A stretch of 50,067 nucleotides of DNA from Lachnospiraceae bacterium (GTDB lineage: Bacteria; Bacillota; Clostridia; Lachnospirales; Lachnospiraceae): the NCBI GenBank assembly GCA_021202075.1, contig JAJQDT010000145.1, forward strand, positions 1-50,067, read 5' to 3'. The notes under the pieces are model-generated. The model was not told the DNA's origin. It did no database searches and saw only the letters and a list, made by a program, of their open reading frames with translations. Of the stretch, positions 7,881 through 16,492 are shown in pieces. Every line of letters begins with the position of its first letter. The first letter of the stretch is position 1. The position numbers and the translations under genes were made by a program.

Positions 7881-9409
7881 AGCATCCCCCTTAGCTCTTT
7901 CAACCCTTTTGCAATTTCTACTTCCAGCTCATCCAGCCTGTCCAGTATTTCTGATGTGGGCGGATATTCTACCGATACATACTCTGTCTTCTTATATTTA
8001 TTGATGGACAGATCATATCCGTTATCCACGATTTCCTGTTTCGGCACGAAAAAGCTCTGTTCGGTTCGTTCTCTGTCCTTTTCTGCTTCCAGATTATGAA
8101 AGCGCGAAATAATGTCAGGAATATCATTGTCCGAAATCTCTGAACGCTTATCATCCAGACTGAATCCGTCGGCCTTCATATCATAAAACCATACCTGATC
8201 CGTTCCTCCCGCCCCAGTCTTGGTAAAGACGAGAACTGCTGTCGAAACTCCCGCATAGGGTTTGAATACACCGGACGGCATGGAAATCACGGCGCGCAGC
8301 TGATGGTTCTCAATCAGTTCTTTTCGGATCGATTTATGTGCCGTTGAGGAACCGAACAGGACACCGTCCGGCACGATGCAGGCGCAGCGGCCGCCTTTCT
8401 TCATAATGCGGAGAAACAGCGCCAGAAACAGCAATTCGGTTTTCTTCGTATTTGTGACTGCTTTCAGGTTGTCGTTGATGCTTTCTGCGTCAATAGTTCC
8501 CTTGAACGGAGGATTTGCCAGACACACAGTAAATTTGTCCGATATCTGATTCTGTTTCGACACGCTGTCCTTATAATCTACATCCGGATTGCTGATCGAG
8601 TGCAGCATCAGGTTCATGGCGGAAATGCGCAGCATGGTCCGATCGATATCATAGCCGGTGAATAGTTCCCCCGAAAAATGTTCCCACTGCTCCGGAGTCA
8701 TGGTATCCTCATAATTTCTGCGGATGTATTCCGCCGCGGAAACGAGGAACCCGGCGGTGCCGCAGGCAGGATCACATATGATATCGTCAGGGGTTGGCCC
8801 AATCAGCTCTACCATCATATCCCGGATATGCTTCGGGGTGCGGAACTGACCGTTCTGGCCGGCGGTTGCCAGTTTGCCCAGCATATATTCATACAGGTCG
8901 CCCTGCATATCCAGATCCGCAATGTCATGTTCATACAGGTCATCCAGTCCGGTAATGATTTTCTGCAGAACCTGCGGCGTCGGTATGAGAAACATGGCGT
9001 CGCTCATGTACCGCGCAAATGCAGTGTTGCTGCTGCCCGTACCGTTCGGCCCATCCTCAATCTCAATCAATTCTCCCCGTTCCGTAAAATCCGGCAGATG
9101 TCCGTATTTCAGATTTTTAATTGCAGGAAAGACACGCTGCGAAATCACATCATAAATCTGTCTCGGATCATTATTTTTGAATTTACTCCAGCGCATCGAC
9201 TGACCGGCAGCGGACTGCGGGAAAATTTTAGCCATTTTCTCGCCGGTCATGTTCTCAAATTCCTCTGTCTCCAGTTCCTTTTCGTCAAGAGACCGTATAA
9301 ACATCAGATACGTCAGCTGCTCGATAACGGTCAGCGGATTCGTAATCCCCCCGGCCCAAATGTCTGTCCATATCCTGTCAATCTTGTTTTTAATAACTCC
9401 TGTAATCAT
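7877..9409 (-). CDS. hsdM: Type I DNA methyltransferase subunit (HsdM)
   Basis: The 510-aa N6-adenine methyltransferase that, with HsdS, protects the target sequence. It has the usual N-terminal helical HsdM_N domain (about 1-135), the SAM-binding motif CDPACGTAGFLVSAAEY near residue 205, and the catalytic NPPF motif in VCLANPPFKGT near residue 300. Length and motif spacing are those of an intact enzyme. The start at 9409 has GGGGGAG 7 nt upstream. It is the first gene of the leftward restriction operon. Gene order is M - small ORFs - S - wHTH/nucleotidyltransferase - R. Confidence 0.95.
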   Translation of the reverse strand: MITGVIKNKIDRIWTDIWAGGITNPLTVIEQLTYLMFIRSLDEKELETEEFENMTGEKMAKIFPQSAAGQSMRWSKFKNNDPRQIYDVISQRVFPAIKNLKYGHLPDFTERGELIEIEDGPNGTGSSNTAFARYMSDAMFLIPTPQVLQKIITGLDDLYEHDIADLDMQGDLYEYMLGKLATAGQNGQFRTPKHIRDMMVELIGPTPDDIICDPACGTAGFLVSAAEYIRRNYEDTMTPEQWEHFSGELFTGYDIDRTMLRISAMNLMLHSISNPDVDYKDSVSKQNQISDKFTVCLANPPFKGTIDAESINDNLKAVTNTKKTELLFLALFLRIMKKGGRCACIVPDGVLFGSSTAHKSIRKELIENHQLRAVISMPSGVFKPYAGVSTAVLVFTKTGAGGTDQVWFYDMKADGFSLDDKRSEISDNDIPDIISRFHNLEAEKDRERTEQSFFVPKQEIVDNGYDLSINKYKKTEYVSVEYPPTSEILDRLDELEVEIAKGLKELRGML

Positions 9410-9850
9410 ATGTTGTCTCCCCCGGAATCAGATCTTATCTTTTCCATGTCCTGTAAATCTGCTTTTCGTCAATTTACATATTTCGTCCTATAGTTGTGCT
9501 GCAATAGCCTGATGAGCATTTATACAATTGACGAGATATGGTCACAGTATAAGCTAATTTGATGCCGGATTCAACAAATTTCCATAAAATCATTTATTAT
9601 TCTATTCAGACATTCTCCACAGACGATTTGAAAAGCCAATTGATGCGTTATGAATTTAGGAGCTGTCAAAGCTCCTTAGAAAAAGAGATATGCGTTTGAA
9701 TTGTCCTCAGAAAATACACATGTGCCGCGCAGAAATCGTATAGAAATCATATCTCTGCGCGGCTCTTTACACGCAGCAGGCGGCGTCTTAGATCGATCCG
9801 CAAAACCGATATTCTGACACAGATTCACTGCTTACAGCTCTGAAAGAAAT
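9410..9850. other. Intergenic stretch between hsdM and the IS remnant
   Basis: No gene is recognisable here. It contains a short hairpin (TTAGGAGCT/AGCTCCTTA, about 9656-9678) and the stronger stem listed separately at 9724-9763. The hsdM promoter must lie near 9420-9560, but I cannot point to a convincing -35/-10 pair. Confidence 0.4.
9724..9763. terminator. Strong G+C-rich hairpin, possible terminator
   Basis: GCCGCGCAGA (9724-9733) pairs perfectly with TCTGCGCGGC (9754-9763) over a 20-nt loop. Rightward it is followed only by TCTTTAC, so a classical U-tract is weak. It may end transcription from the IS side or simply be a stable palindrome. Confidence 0.35.
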
Positions 9851-10003
9851 AAAAAACCGGCAGAAGCATCCTCAGTAGGAAGTCCCGAAATCGCAGGTAA
9901 CAGCGCCTCTTCTGCTGCATACCCATGGAGGCACTTCCTCCCACCCGGCTTTCGCAGAGGATCGATCCTGCATATGGTTATCGCAATTATCGGCTATCTG
10001 CTT

Positions 10004-11067
10004 TTATTTTATTGCGGGCTCAACCTGAAAGTAGAAACAAATTCCGTGACAGAGACAGTCCTGAATCGGATTGCTTTTTGTCTTAGCATTCTGATATCCG
10101 CATACGGAACACAGCTGGCTGCTGGCATAATATGTGTCTGTTTTAATATAGTTTCGTCCATTCCATTCTGCCTTGTATTCCAGCTGCCTCGTCAGTTCGT
10201 ACCAGGATGCGTCTGTTATGGATTTTGCCAGATGATTTTGATCATATTTTTTATCCGCAGGTTCTCTGAGACAATCACTTGGTTTTCGCTGACGATCTCA
10301 TGGGACATCTTATGCAGGTAATCTTTTCTGGTGTTTGTTATCTTCTCATGGCATTTCGCTATCTGTTTCTTTGTTTTATAGTAATTGCTGCTTTTCTTTT
10401 CTTTATTCGCTAATTGTCTTTGCAGCCTGGAAAGCTTCCTTTCCTGCTTTGCCAATGTCCTGGGATTCTCATATTTTCGGCCATCCGATGTGATACATAA
10501 ATCCTTCAGCCCAAGATCCAGCCCAATCTCCCCTTTTGCTTCCGGAAGCATATCATGCACCGTCTCCACCAGAACAGAAACAAAATACTTCCCGCTCGGT
10601 GCCTGTGATACCGTGGCAGATTTTATCTGACCGGTAAATTCTCTGTGCAGCTTTGCTTTTATATGCCCCAGCTTTGGCAGCTTTATCTTCCCCGTCTCAA
10701 AATTTGCGCTGATGTTTCCGTTTGTAAAATTGGTCGTATAAGATCTATGACCGTCATGTTTACTTTTATATTTGGGATAGCCCGCGTGTTCTTTGAAAAA
10801 TTTCTGATAGGCAGAATCCATGTTATAAACCGCATTTGTCAGCGCAAATTTATCCACTTCCCGCAGCCATTCATATCTTACTTTCAGCTCCCGGTTGCAA
10901 TAGTTATTGCAGTCTGTCCTGCTCACCTTTTTCTTTCCATTCTCATATTTTTCTTTTCGATACGACAGTGTCTGATTGAAAACAAAACGGCAGCAGCCAA
11001 ATGTTCTGGCAAGAAGGTCTTCCTGAGCTTTATTGGGATATATGCGATATTTATATGCTTTTAACAT
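10004..11067 (-). pseudogene. tnpB: Frameshifted TnpB (IS605 OrfB, RNA-guided nuclease)
   Basis: The open frame 11067-10216 encodes 283 aa beginning MLKAYKYRIYPNKAQEDLLA, the standard TnpB start. The RuvC-I motif GEIGLDLGLKDLC and the RuvC-II motif IVSENLRIKNM are present. After MIK the frame derails; adding one base to the A-run near 10237 restores HLAKSITDASWYELTRQLEY and the first zinc-finger half SVCGYQNAKTK, which then degrades before the second CxxC and the DRD motif of RuvC-III. TnpB normally cuts DNA at sites specified by an RNA from the element's end. With the third catalytic acid missing, this copy should be dead. Confidence 0.85.
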
Positions 11068-11082
11068 TCTCTACAGGCCCCC

Positions 11083-11570
11083 TTATCCCTGATTTTCTAT
11101 ATATTTGCGCAGCATCTCCTCTGAAACATTCCCGACACTGCATGCAAAATATCCATCTGTCCAGAAAGTATGCTCCTTCCAAAAATGCTTTTGTAAATAT
11201 ACGGGGTAGCGCTCCCATATATGATATGTCGTGTAACTTTTCATCAAATTTACAATTCTGCTGATTGACATTGTCGGTTCGGTCTCTATCATATGTCCCA
11301 TATCCGCACAGCGGATGTGGGACACAGGCCAGGCCCATCGCGAAGCGATTTTAATTGGCCTGGCTCTCTATCATATAATGGATATGGTCTTTATCAGCTT
11401 CCATATATTTGATTGTAACCTGATGTTTTTGGCATATCTCATAGGAAAACTGCTTGATATCATCAGAAATCTGTTTGGATAGAAGTAATTTCTTTCTATA
11501 ATTTACATACAAAAATTATGTGGTACTGCAATAAATATTTATGCCTGTTTTTCGATTTCCATTTACTCAT
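11083..11570 (-). pseudogene. tnpA: Disrupted TnpA (Y1 HUH transposase of IS200/IS605)
   Basis: Reassembled from three segments it gives a complete Y1 transposase of about 138 aa. It starts MSKWKSKNRHKYLLQYHIIF at 11570; a single inserted base near 11506 breaks the frame after VCK. The second segment runs RKKLLLSKQISDDIK to EADKDHIHYMIE, whose HIH is the HUH metal site. An 82-bp insertion follows. The last segment, TEPTMSISRIVNLMKS to LRKYIENQG, contains the tyrosine of the LRKYIxxQ helix that forms the DNA-protein link in this family. The frame cannot be translated as it stands. Confidence 0.8.
11283..11376. repeat. 82-bp double-hairpin insertion in tnpA with 12-bp direct repeats
   Basis: TCTCTATCATAT occurs at 11283-11294 and again at 11365-11376. 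Between them lie 70 bp made of two nested palindromes: GTCCCATATCCGC/GCGGATGTGGGAC (11295-11323) and GCCAGGCCcATCGC...GCGAT...GGCCTGGC (11328-11364). Removing one repeat plus the core restores the TnpA reading HYMIE-TEPTMS exactly. It therefore looks like a small palindromic element inserted with a 12-bp target duplication. Confidence 0.7.
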
Positions 11571-11610
11571 ACCGAAACTATAACACAAAAATTTGCTTTT
11601 GTCGACCTTA

Positions 11611-11654
11611 ACCCATCGTCTAAAGCCAATGGGATTGCGGTCGACCTATTTCAA
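11611..11654 (-). repeat. 45-nt repeated element, copy 1
   Basis: Shares the core CAATGGGATTGCGGTCGACC (11627-11646) and flanking bases (CCCAT...CTAAAGC before, TTTCAA after) with copies at 33625-33673 and 44183-44233, all in the same orientation. Read leftward, CCCATTGGCTTTAG...ATGGG can form a hairpin like an IS605-type end. This copy lacks the GTTCAC end seen in the other two and abuts the GntR coding sequence. Confidence 0.6.
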
Positions 11655-12207
11655 CCGGGAGTTTTTGCCAGGGTGTACACTGAACATCGCACACTTAAGC
11701 CAGGAACTGGGCGTAAGCAACTCCCCGATCCGCGAGGCTCTGGCTATGCTGGAAAATGAAGGGCTGGTAATCTCCACCTCAAATGCCAGATATAAAGTTG
11801 TTTCGCTTACTGAAGAGTTCATTCAGGAACTGAACAACGCGATATTGGTCATCCTTAATGGCGCTGTCTTTATCTGCGCCCGCGAAGACAGACTGGGGCA
11901 GCTTGAATCCCGCCTTGAAGAAGCACTGAACCGCCAGAAGGCTCTCACGCCAAACACGGAGAAAGAGCATATCTATCAGCTGGCTGTCGAATTTGACCGC
12001 ACTATCGTGACCTCTTCCGGGAACCAGCTGCTTTCACAAGCCTTCAACCGTTGGGCAAACCTGCTTTATATGTCTACTGCGCTGATGAGCACCAGTTCAA
12101 ACAATAGCATCAGGGAGCATGAACGGATCCTTGATGCTCTCAAATCCAGGGATCTGGAAAAGGTCAGGACAGAACTTGAAAAACATTATGATAAGCACAT
12201 CGAATGA
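11629..12207 (+). pseudogene. GntR-family regulator (FCD type) lacking its 5' end
   Basis: The frame contains the second half of a GntR winged helix (LSQELGVSNSPIREALAMLE, then EGLVISTSNARYKVVSLTEE) and a helical effector domain of about 130 aa with the FCD-like pattern FDRTIVTSSGNQLL and REHERILDALKSRD. The usual first helix of the DNA-binding domain (about 20-25 residues before the LPGxxL strand) is missing. It is replaced by sequence encoded by the 45-nt repeat element. Possible ATGs at 11593 and 11629 have no ribosome site. The element therefore appears to have removed the promoter and start, and DNA binding should be impaired. Confidence 0.65.
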
Positions 12208-12456
12208 TTAAAATATTCCAGAATTATTCCTGTAATAGTTTTCATCCGTTCTTGATCTCAATCGGATAAGGGGACTCCTCTCCCCTATCCGGAATTCTCG
12301 ATTTGGCTTCCGGTTTTCCGATATCCTCTGACAGGGTTTTCTCCAGATTCCTGATTTCGCACGGATTCTCCTCTGCGCTCCGGTATTTTCCTTTTCACTG
12401 GAAACCAGTTTGTTCAGTCTGTCGTTTAACTGTTCAATTTTGATTCTCGCATCCAT
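12208..12456 (-). CDS. Small hypothetical protein, possibly frameshifted
   Basis: A clear ribosome site (AAAGGAGAAAAACGAA) precedes ATG at 12456. The first 23 residues (MDARIKIEQLNDRLNKLVSS...) form an amphipathic helix. After about residue 24 the current frame is Arg-rich and odd, whereas another frame reads EENPCEIRNLEKTLSEDIGK and ends in ESPYPIEIKNG before a stop near 12250. A one-base frameshift is therefore likely. Its stop abuts the GntR remnant end to end. I do not recognise the family. Confidence 0.4.
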   Translation of the reverse strand: MDARIKIEQLNDRLNKLVSSEKENTGAQRRIRAKSGIWRKPCQRISENRKPNREFRIGERSPLIRLRSRTDENYYRNNSGIF

Positions 12457-12540
12457 TTCGTTTTTCTCCTTTGCAAATGTACAAATTTATTTGTTATCTT
12501 TCTATATAAAGCTCCCCATAATAATCGAACCAGGGAAATG

Positions 12541-13227
12541 TCACGCATCCATCCCGGCTACCGAGCAGATGATTTTTGCACAGTAGTCATATCCGAGCTC
12601 CCCGCTGTTCAGCATCAGATCATAATTGTGCCGGTCTCCCCATTTCTTGTCCGTAAATGAGCTGTAATGGCGGGCACGTTCCCGGTCTGACCGCTCAATT
12701 TCCTCCCGTGCGGTTTTCGGTGACATTCCATATTCGTGTATGCTGTGTTCCATACGTTTTTCCATATCGGAATAAATAAAGACGCGAAGCACGTCGTTCC
12801 GGTCTTTCAGGATAATCACCGAAAAAGCGGTATACAGGTCGCCCTGGTTCCCGAAAAGTGCTGTGAGCTGATAGGGCAGGAACTCAAACACCAGGAAGAA
12901 TACGATGCCTGTAATGGTCGCAGCCTGTGCGGCAAGATAGAACGATTTCCGCACGCGTGCATGGTCTCCGCTTCCGTAGTTATAGCCGACAATCGGCTGT
13001 GAGCCGGTGCCAATGCCTGTCACGATGGAAGTCAGTATGGTGTTAAACTTCATCACAATACCGAATGCAGCCAGTGGGATATCCGACCCGTATTCGGATT
13101 CCGCCCCGCAGTGGACAAGGTAGTAGTTGACGACCGTCATGGTGACTGCCACCGCGATCTGGGAGACAAAGCTGGACACCCCCCCCAGCCCGGAGATCCG
13201 CTTTAAAAGGGAAAACTGCGGCTTCAT
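12541..13227 (-). pseudogene. In-frame chimera: MATE transporter segment fused to a cytidylate-kinase-like tail
   Basis: Residues 1 to about 137 match the second half of MATE multidrug/cation antiporters: SSFVSQIAVAVTMTVVNYYL, the GADIPLAALG-like stretch GSDIPLAAFG, and GSQPIVGYNYGSGDHARV. From about residue 138 the sequence switches to the C-terminal half of a cytidylate-kinase-like (AAA_26) protein: KDRNDVLRVFIYSDMEKRME, then DRERARHYSSFTDKKWGDRH and a conserved Cys near the end. MATE proteins are about 450 aa with 12 membrane helices, so both parents are incomplete. The ATG overlaps the stop of the LysR gene (ATGA). The likely cause is an internal deletion joining two once-adjacent genes. 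Confidence 0.8.
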
Positions 13228-14111
13228 GCTTCTGCTTCGGAATATAATGTTTCCGTAATCGTCAAAAACTGCCTGATTTTTTTCAGATTATTCTTCGCGC
13301 GAACCACAATGCCAAATTCCGGCGTTAAATCCGTTTGAAATGGGACTACCGCAATGTCCGAAGCAGGCGGGCATACAAAATCCGGCATAACCGCTATACC
13401 AAGACCGCCCCGGATCATCAGCATTGTATAGAGTGATGACGTGCTCCGGTAGAACTTTGAATTTAAACAGGTTCGCCTCATCTCTGTCTGGATCTGGTTC
13501 ATTTCAGGCGGACAAAGCAGTGTGTCCAAAAGAATCAGCACCTCCCCTGCCAGATCGTCTGCAGATACTTTGGCAGATTCTGCGAGCCTGTGGGAAGCCG
13601 GGACAATACAGCAGAACTTCCCGGAATACAACGGGTAATAGCGGAAGTCTTTCAGATTATCTGCGCAGTCCTTTGTCAGGAACGCCACGTCAAATTCCCT
13701 TGACTGGATCAGACGGCCTCTGTTGTCCACGGAAAGTTCAATTGTATTGACATAGATATCCGGGCAGCATTCCCTGTATTTTTCATAAATCCGGGGCAGC
13801 AGATCCATCTGCAGGGTGGTCTGGCAGCCCACATGAAGAGTCTCTTTAAATACATCCGCGTCATGCACATGCTCCACGGCAAGGGAAATCCGCTCCAGGA
13901 TGTCCGCCGCATCCCCATAAAAGGATATGCCGGACGGCGTCAGCTCAACGCTTCTCTTCGTCCGGTCAAGTAACCGCACATCAAGCTCAGTCTCCAGCAT
14001 CTGTATCTGATGGGTTACTGCCGGCTGCGTGATGAATAATTCCTCCGCCGCTTTTGAGAAGCTTAAATGTTTTGCCACAGAGACAAAACATCGGAGCATT
14101 TGTATAGTCAT
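13224..14111 (-). CDS. LysR-family transcriptional regulator
   Basis: A 295-aa LysR regulator of full length. The N-terminal helix-turn-helix (MLRCFVSVAKHLSFSKAAEE, then TQPAVTHQIQMLETEL) is followed by the FDRTKRSVELTPSG-type wing and a periplasmic-binding-fold effector domain from about residue 90. It is divergent from the exported flavoprotein gene at 14281, with a 170-bp AT-rich gap carrying a TATAAT for the rightward gene. LysR proteins usually control the divergent neighbour, so the flavoprotein is the likely target; the ligand may be its substrate. It also overlaps the chimeric MATE gene by 4 bp. Confidence 0.9.
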   Translation of the reverse strand: MTIQMLRCFVSVAKHLSFSKAAEELFITQPAVTHQIQMLETELDVRLLDRTKRSVELTPSGISFYGDAADILERISLAVEHVHDADVFKETLHVGCQTTLQMDLLPRIYEKYRECCPDIYVNTIELSVDNRGRLIQSREFDVAFLTKDCADNLKDFRYYPLYSGKFCCIVPASHRLAESAKVSADDLAGEVLILLDTLLCPPEMNQIQTEMRRTCLNSKFYRSTSSLYTMLMIRGGLGIAVMPDFVCPPASDIAVVPFQTDLTPEFGIVVRAKNNLKKIRQFLTITETLYSEAEA

Positions 14112-14280
14112 ACTCCAACCCTCCGTCTTTTATAAATTTTATTTATAGATTATAAAATATTTTCATTATGAATACAAGTAAAATCCTGTTATAATTTAAT
14201 TAGCCATAGATGAAATTCCATAACGGAATTATGCACGGCTTCATTTGAATCAAAAGATTTTCAGAAGGAGGAATCAGGAA
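14112..14280 (+). promoter_or_regulatory. Divergent control region LysR / flavoprotein
   Basis: A rightward TATAAT lies at 14190-14195; the -35 is weak, as expected for an activator-dependent promoter. Upstream, around 14130-14160, is the AT-rich dyad ATAAATTTTATTTAT, which fits the T-N11-A shape of LysR sites. The flavoprotein start is fixed by AAGGAGG about 9 nt before 14281. Confidence 0.5.
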
Positions 14281-16311
14281 ATGGGGAAGAATTTTTCACG
14301 GCGCGATTTTATAAAGGGTCTGGCAGCCGGGGCAGTAAGTACAGCCACCATGGGAGTTTTTCATACTGGTGTCCTGGCCGAGGAGGGCGCATCCGAAACC
14401 GGAAGTCTTTATACCCCCGGAACTTATACAGCGTCGGCAAAAGGACATGACAGCACGGTGACAGTCACGATGACGTTTGACGAGACCAGCATACTGGACG
14501 TGGCCATTGACGCCTCTGGTGAAACGGAAAGTATCGGAGTACCGGCAGCGGAAAAACTGGCGGAGAAAATTTTAAGCGCCCAGAGCAGCCTCGTGGACAG
14601 TGTGTCTGCGGCTACAGAGACCAGCAGCGCGGTACAGGCTGCCGCCGCAAACTGCATCTATCAGGCAAGCGGCGGTGGTATCGTGGAAAATGTCGCTTCC
14701 TCCGGCGGAGAAACGTCAGATGAGGAATCCGCCGTTTCCGGCTCAGGAAACGACTGGCTTGGGGATGCGCCGGAAATACCGGAAGAAGAAATTCTTGAAA
14801 CCGTCACTACCGATGTCCTTGTTGTGGGTGCAGGAAATGCCGGGCTTATGACAGCAGCCAGGGCGGCAGAAAGCGGCGTCAGCGTTCTTGTAATCGAAAA
14901 AGGGATCAGCAATATGAATGAGCGCCACTGGATCGGCGCGGTCGGTACAGAAGAAGCTGCCGCTGCAGATGTTGATGTTGACAAAAACAAACTCGTTGCG
15001 GAGCTTTGCCGATATGCAAGCCACCGATGCGATGAGAGCCTGATCCGGCTCTGGGTCAACCACAGCGGGGAAGCGGTCGACTGGTATTACAGCATTGTAA
15101 AGCAGTATAATCCAGACGTCTCCCTCCATATGGAATGGGACGTCGGCCAGGGCGGCCATGATACATACTATGTCCCGCCGGTTATGCATAATTTCCAGGA
15201 CAGCATTGAAGAGAATTATTACAGCGAAGCTACTGCCTCTTACGGTTTGAGCAGCCTGACCAGCTATGCTACAGATAATGGTGCCGAAATCCGGTATGAA
15301 ACACCACTCGTCAGGCTGGAACAGGACTCCGATGGAAGGGTAACCGGCGCAATCGCCCAAAATTCAGACGGCAGCTATGTCCGCATTCAGGCGTCGAAGG
15401 GAGTCGCCCTCTGCTGCGGCGGCTATGCTTACAACAAGGAAATGCTCGCCACTTTAAATCCTGATGCATACCTCAGTACGGTAGAGGCAGATGCATCATC
15501 CCTCAATACAGGCGATGGCATCAAAGCAGCTATGTGGATCGGTGCCGATAAAGACCCGGACCCAACCGCCATGCTGTTTGACCGCGGCGTGATAGCACCG
15601 GGGGAAACCTCCGATGGGAACTGGGAAAAGAGTGGCTACTTCCATCTGGGAAGCCAGCCCTGGCTGAAAGTAAACCTGAATGGCAAGCGTTTCTGCAACG
15701 AAAGCGTACCGTATGATTTTATCCTCCATGCGGCCTATATGGAACCGGGCCATCTTTACAATACCATTTACGACAGCAACTGGATGGAACAGGTAAAGCA
15801 GTTCCAGCAGATCGGCTGCGCACGGATTGAGCCCAGCGAAAGCGGCGGCAAGCTGCAGATTTTCAGCTATGAAGCCGAGCAGGGGCTTTTAGGCTCACTG
15901 GAGGAAGCCGGGCTGATCCAGTCAGCGGACACCCTGGAGGAGCTCGCCGAAAAGCTGGAAATTCCGGCCGAAACCTTAGTTTCTACGGTGGAGCGCTACA
16001 ACGAGCTCTGTGAAAATGGAGAAGATGAAGACTTCGGCAAAGAAGCCTACCGCCTCCTTCCCGTCAATACACCTCCTTATTACGGCAGCCGCCAGGGCGC
16101 CAGCCTCTTGTGTACGCTGGACGGCCTGCGGATCAATACGCAGATGCAGGTCCTGGACAACGATGGGAATCCCATTGAAGGTCTTTATGCCGCCGGCGAC
16201 TGCAGCGGCGGATTCTTCGCACACAATTACCCGGAATATATCGTTGGAGTGGCGGTCGGACGGACGCTCACAGAAGGATATCTGCTTGGAGCAGAATTTG
16301 CGAATTCCTGA
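14281..16311 (+). CDS. Tat-exported FMN/FAD flavoprotein reductase (fumarate-reductase-like)
   Basis: A 676-aa protein. The N-terminus (SRRDFIKGLAAGAVSTATMG) is a twin-arginine signal. Residues about 43-130 form an FMN-binding domain with DSVSAATETS, the D-x-[ST]-[GA]-A-T type site where ApbE links FMN covalently. From about residue 185 follows a FAD-binding reductase domain (VLVVGAGNAGLMTAARAA dinucleotide motif). The family reduces fumarate, urocanate or other unsaturated acids as extracellular electron sinks. The C-terminal motif here is YAAGDCSGGFFAHNYPEY rather than the GGVHGxNRLGGNA stretch of fumarate reductases, so the acceptor is probably different. It is likely controlled by the divergent LysR protein. 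Confidence 0.9.
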   Translation: MGKNFSRRDFIKGLAAGAVSTATMGVFHTGVLAEEGASETGSLYTPGTYTASAKGHDSTVTVTMTFDETSILDVAIDASGETESIGVPAAEKLAEKILSAQSSLVDSVSAATETSSAVQAAAANCIYQASGGGIVENVASSGGETSDEESAVSGSGNDWLGDAPEIPEEEILETVTTDVLVVGAGNAGLMTAARAAESGVSVLVIEKGISNMNERHWIGAVGTEEAAAADVDVDKNKLVAELCRYASHRCDESLIRLWVNHSGEAVDWYYSIVKQYNPDVSLHMEWDVGQGGHDTYYVPPVMHNFQDSIEENYYSEATASYGLSSLTSYATDNGAEIRYETPLVRLEQDSDGRVTGAIAQNSDGSYVRIQASKGVALCCGGYAYNKEMLATLNPDAYLSTVEADASSLNTGDGIKAAMWIGADKDPDPTAMLFDRGVIAPGETSDGNWEKSGYFHLGSQPWLKVNLNGKRFCNESVPYDFILHAAYMEPGHLYNTIYDSNWMEQVKQFQQIGCARIEPSESGGKLQIFSYEAEQGLLGSLEEAGLIQSADTLEELAEKLEIPAETLVSTVERYNELCENGEDEDFGKEAYRLLPVNTPPYYGSRQGASLLCTLDGLRINTQMQVLDNDGNPIEGLYAAGDCSGGFFAHNYPEYIVGVAVGRTLTEGYLLGAEFANS

Positions 16312-16338
16312 TTAAATTCCACTCGCGCCCTTGCGCAC

Positions 16339-16382
16339 AAAAAAGCAGTTGCCGGATTTGTATTCCTGCATCTGCTTTTTTT
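16339..16382 (+). terminator. Terminator of the flavoprotein gene
   Basis: AAAAAAGCAG (16339-16348) pairs with CTGCTTTTTTT (16372-16382), with inner pairing around TGCC/CCTGCAT. The T-run makes it a plausible rho-independent terminator about 30 bp past the stop. Confidence 0.65.
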
Positions 16383-16492
16383 ATGGCATCATTATATGCT
16401 CATAGCCTTCGAAATTTACTTTACATATGTCAATATAAGACACTCCCGCGATTTTTCATGTAGGAAGTATCAGATACTGACTTTAAAATTCC

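Larger units (their letters stand above)
9850..11655 (-). mobile_element. Decayed IS200/IS605-type element (tnpA + tnpB)
   Basis: A leftward tnpA-tnpB pair, 15 bp apart, as in IS605-group elements. tnpA has one frameshift and an 82-bp insertion; tnpB has a frameshift and has lost its last catalytic region. The left side (about 9850-9960 on the given strand) contains a GGAGG-loop-CCTCC hairpin (about 9928-9944) that could belong to the tnpB-side end. The right side runs into the 45-nt repeated element at 11611-11654 and a GntR gene without its start. The boundaries are estimates; these elements make no target duplication that would fix them. Confidence 0.6.

Noticed and set aside
8678..9493. 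A 271-codon rightward frame opposite hsdM
   Set aside because: It lies antisense to the conserved methyltransferase motifs, with no plausible start signal.
10216..11067. TldR-type RNA-guided regulator derived from TnpB
   Set aside because: RuvC-I Asp and RuvC-II Glu are still present, and the gene is broken by a frameshift that restores normal TnpB when corrected; decay explains it better.
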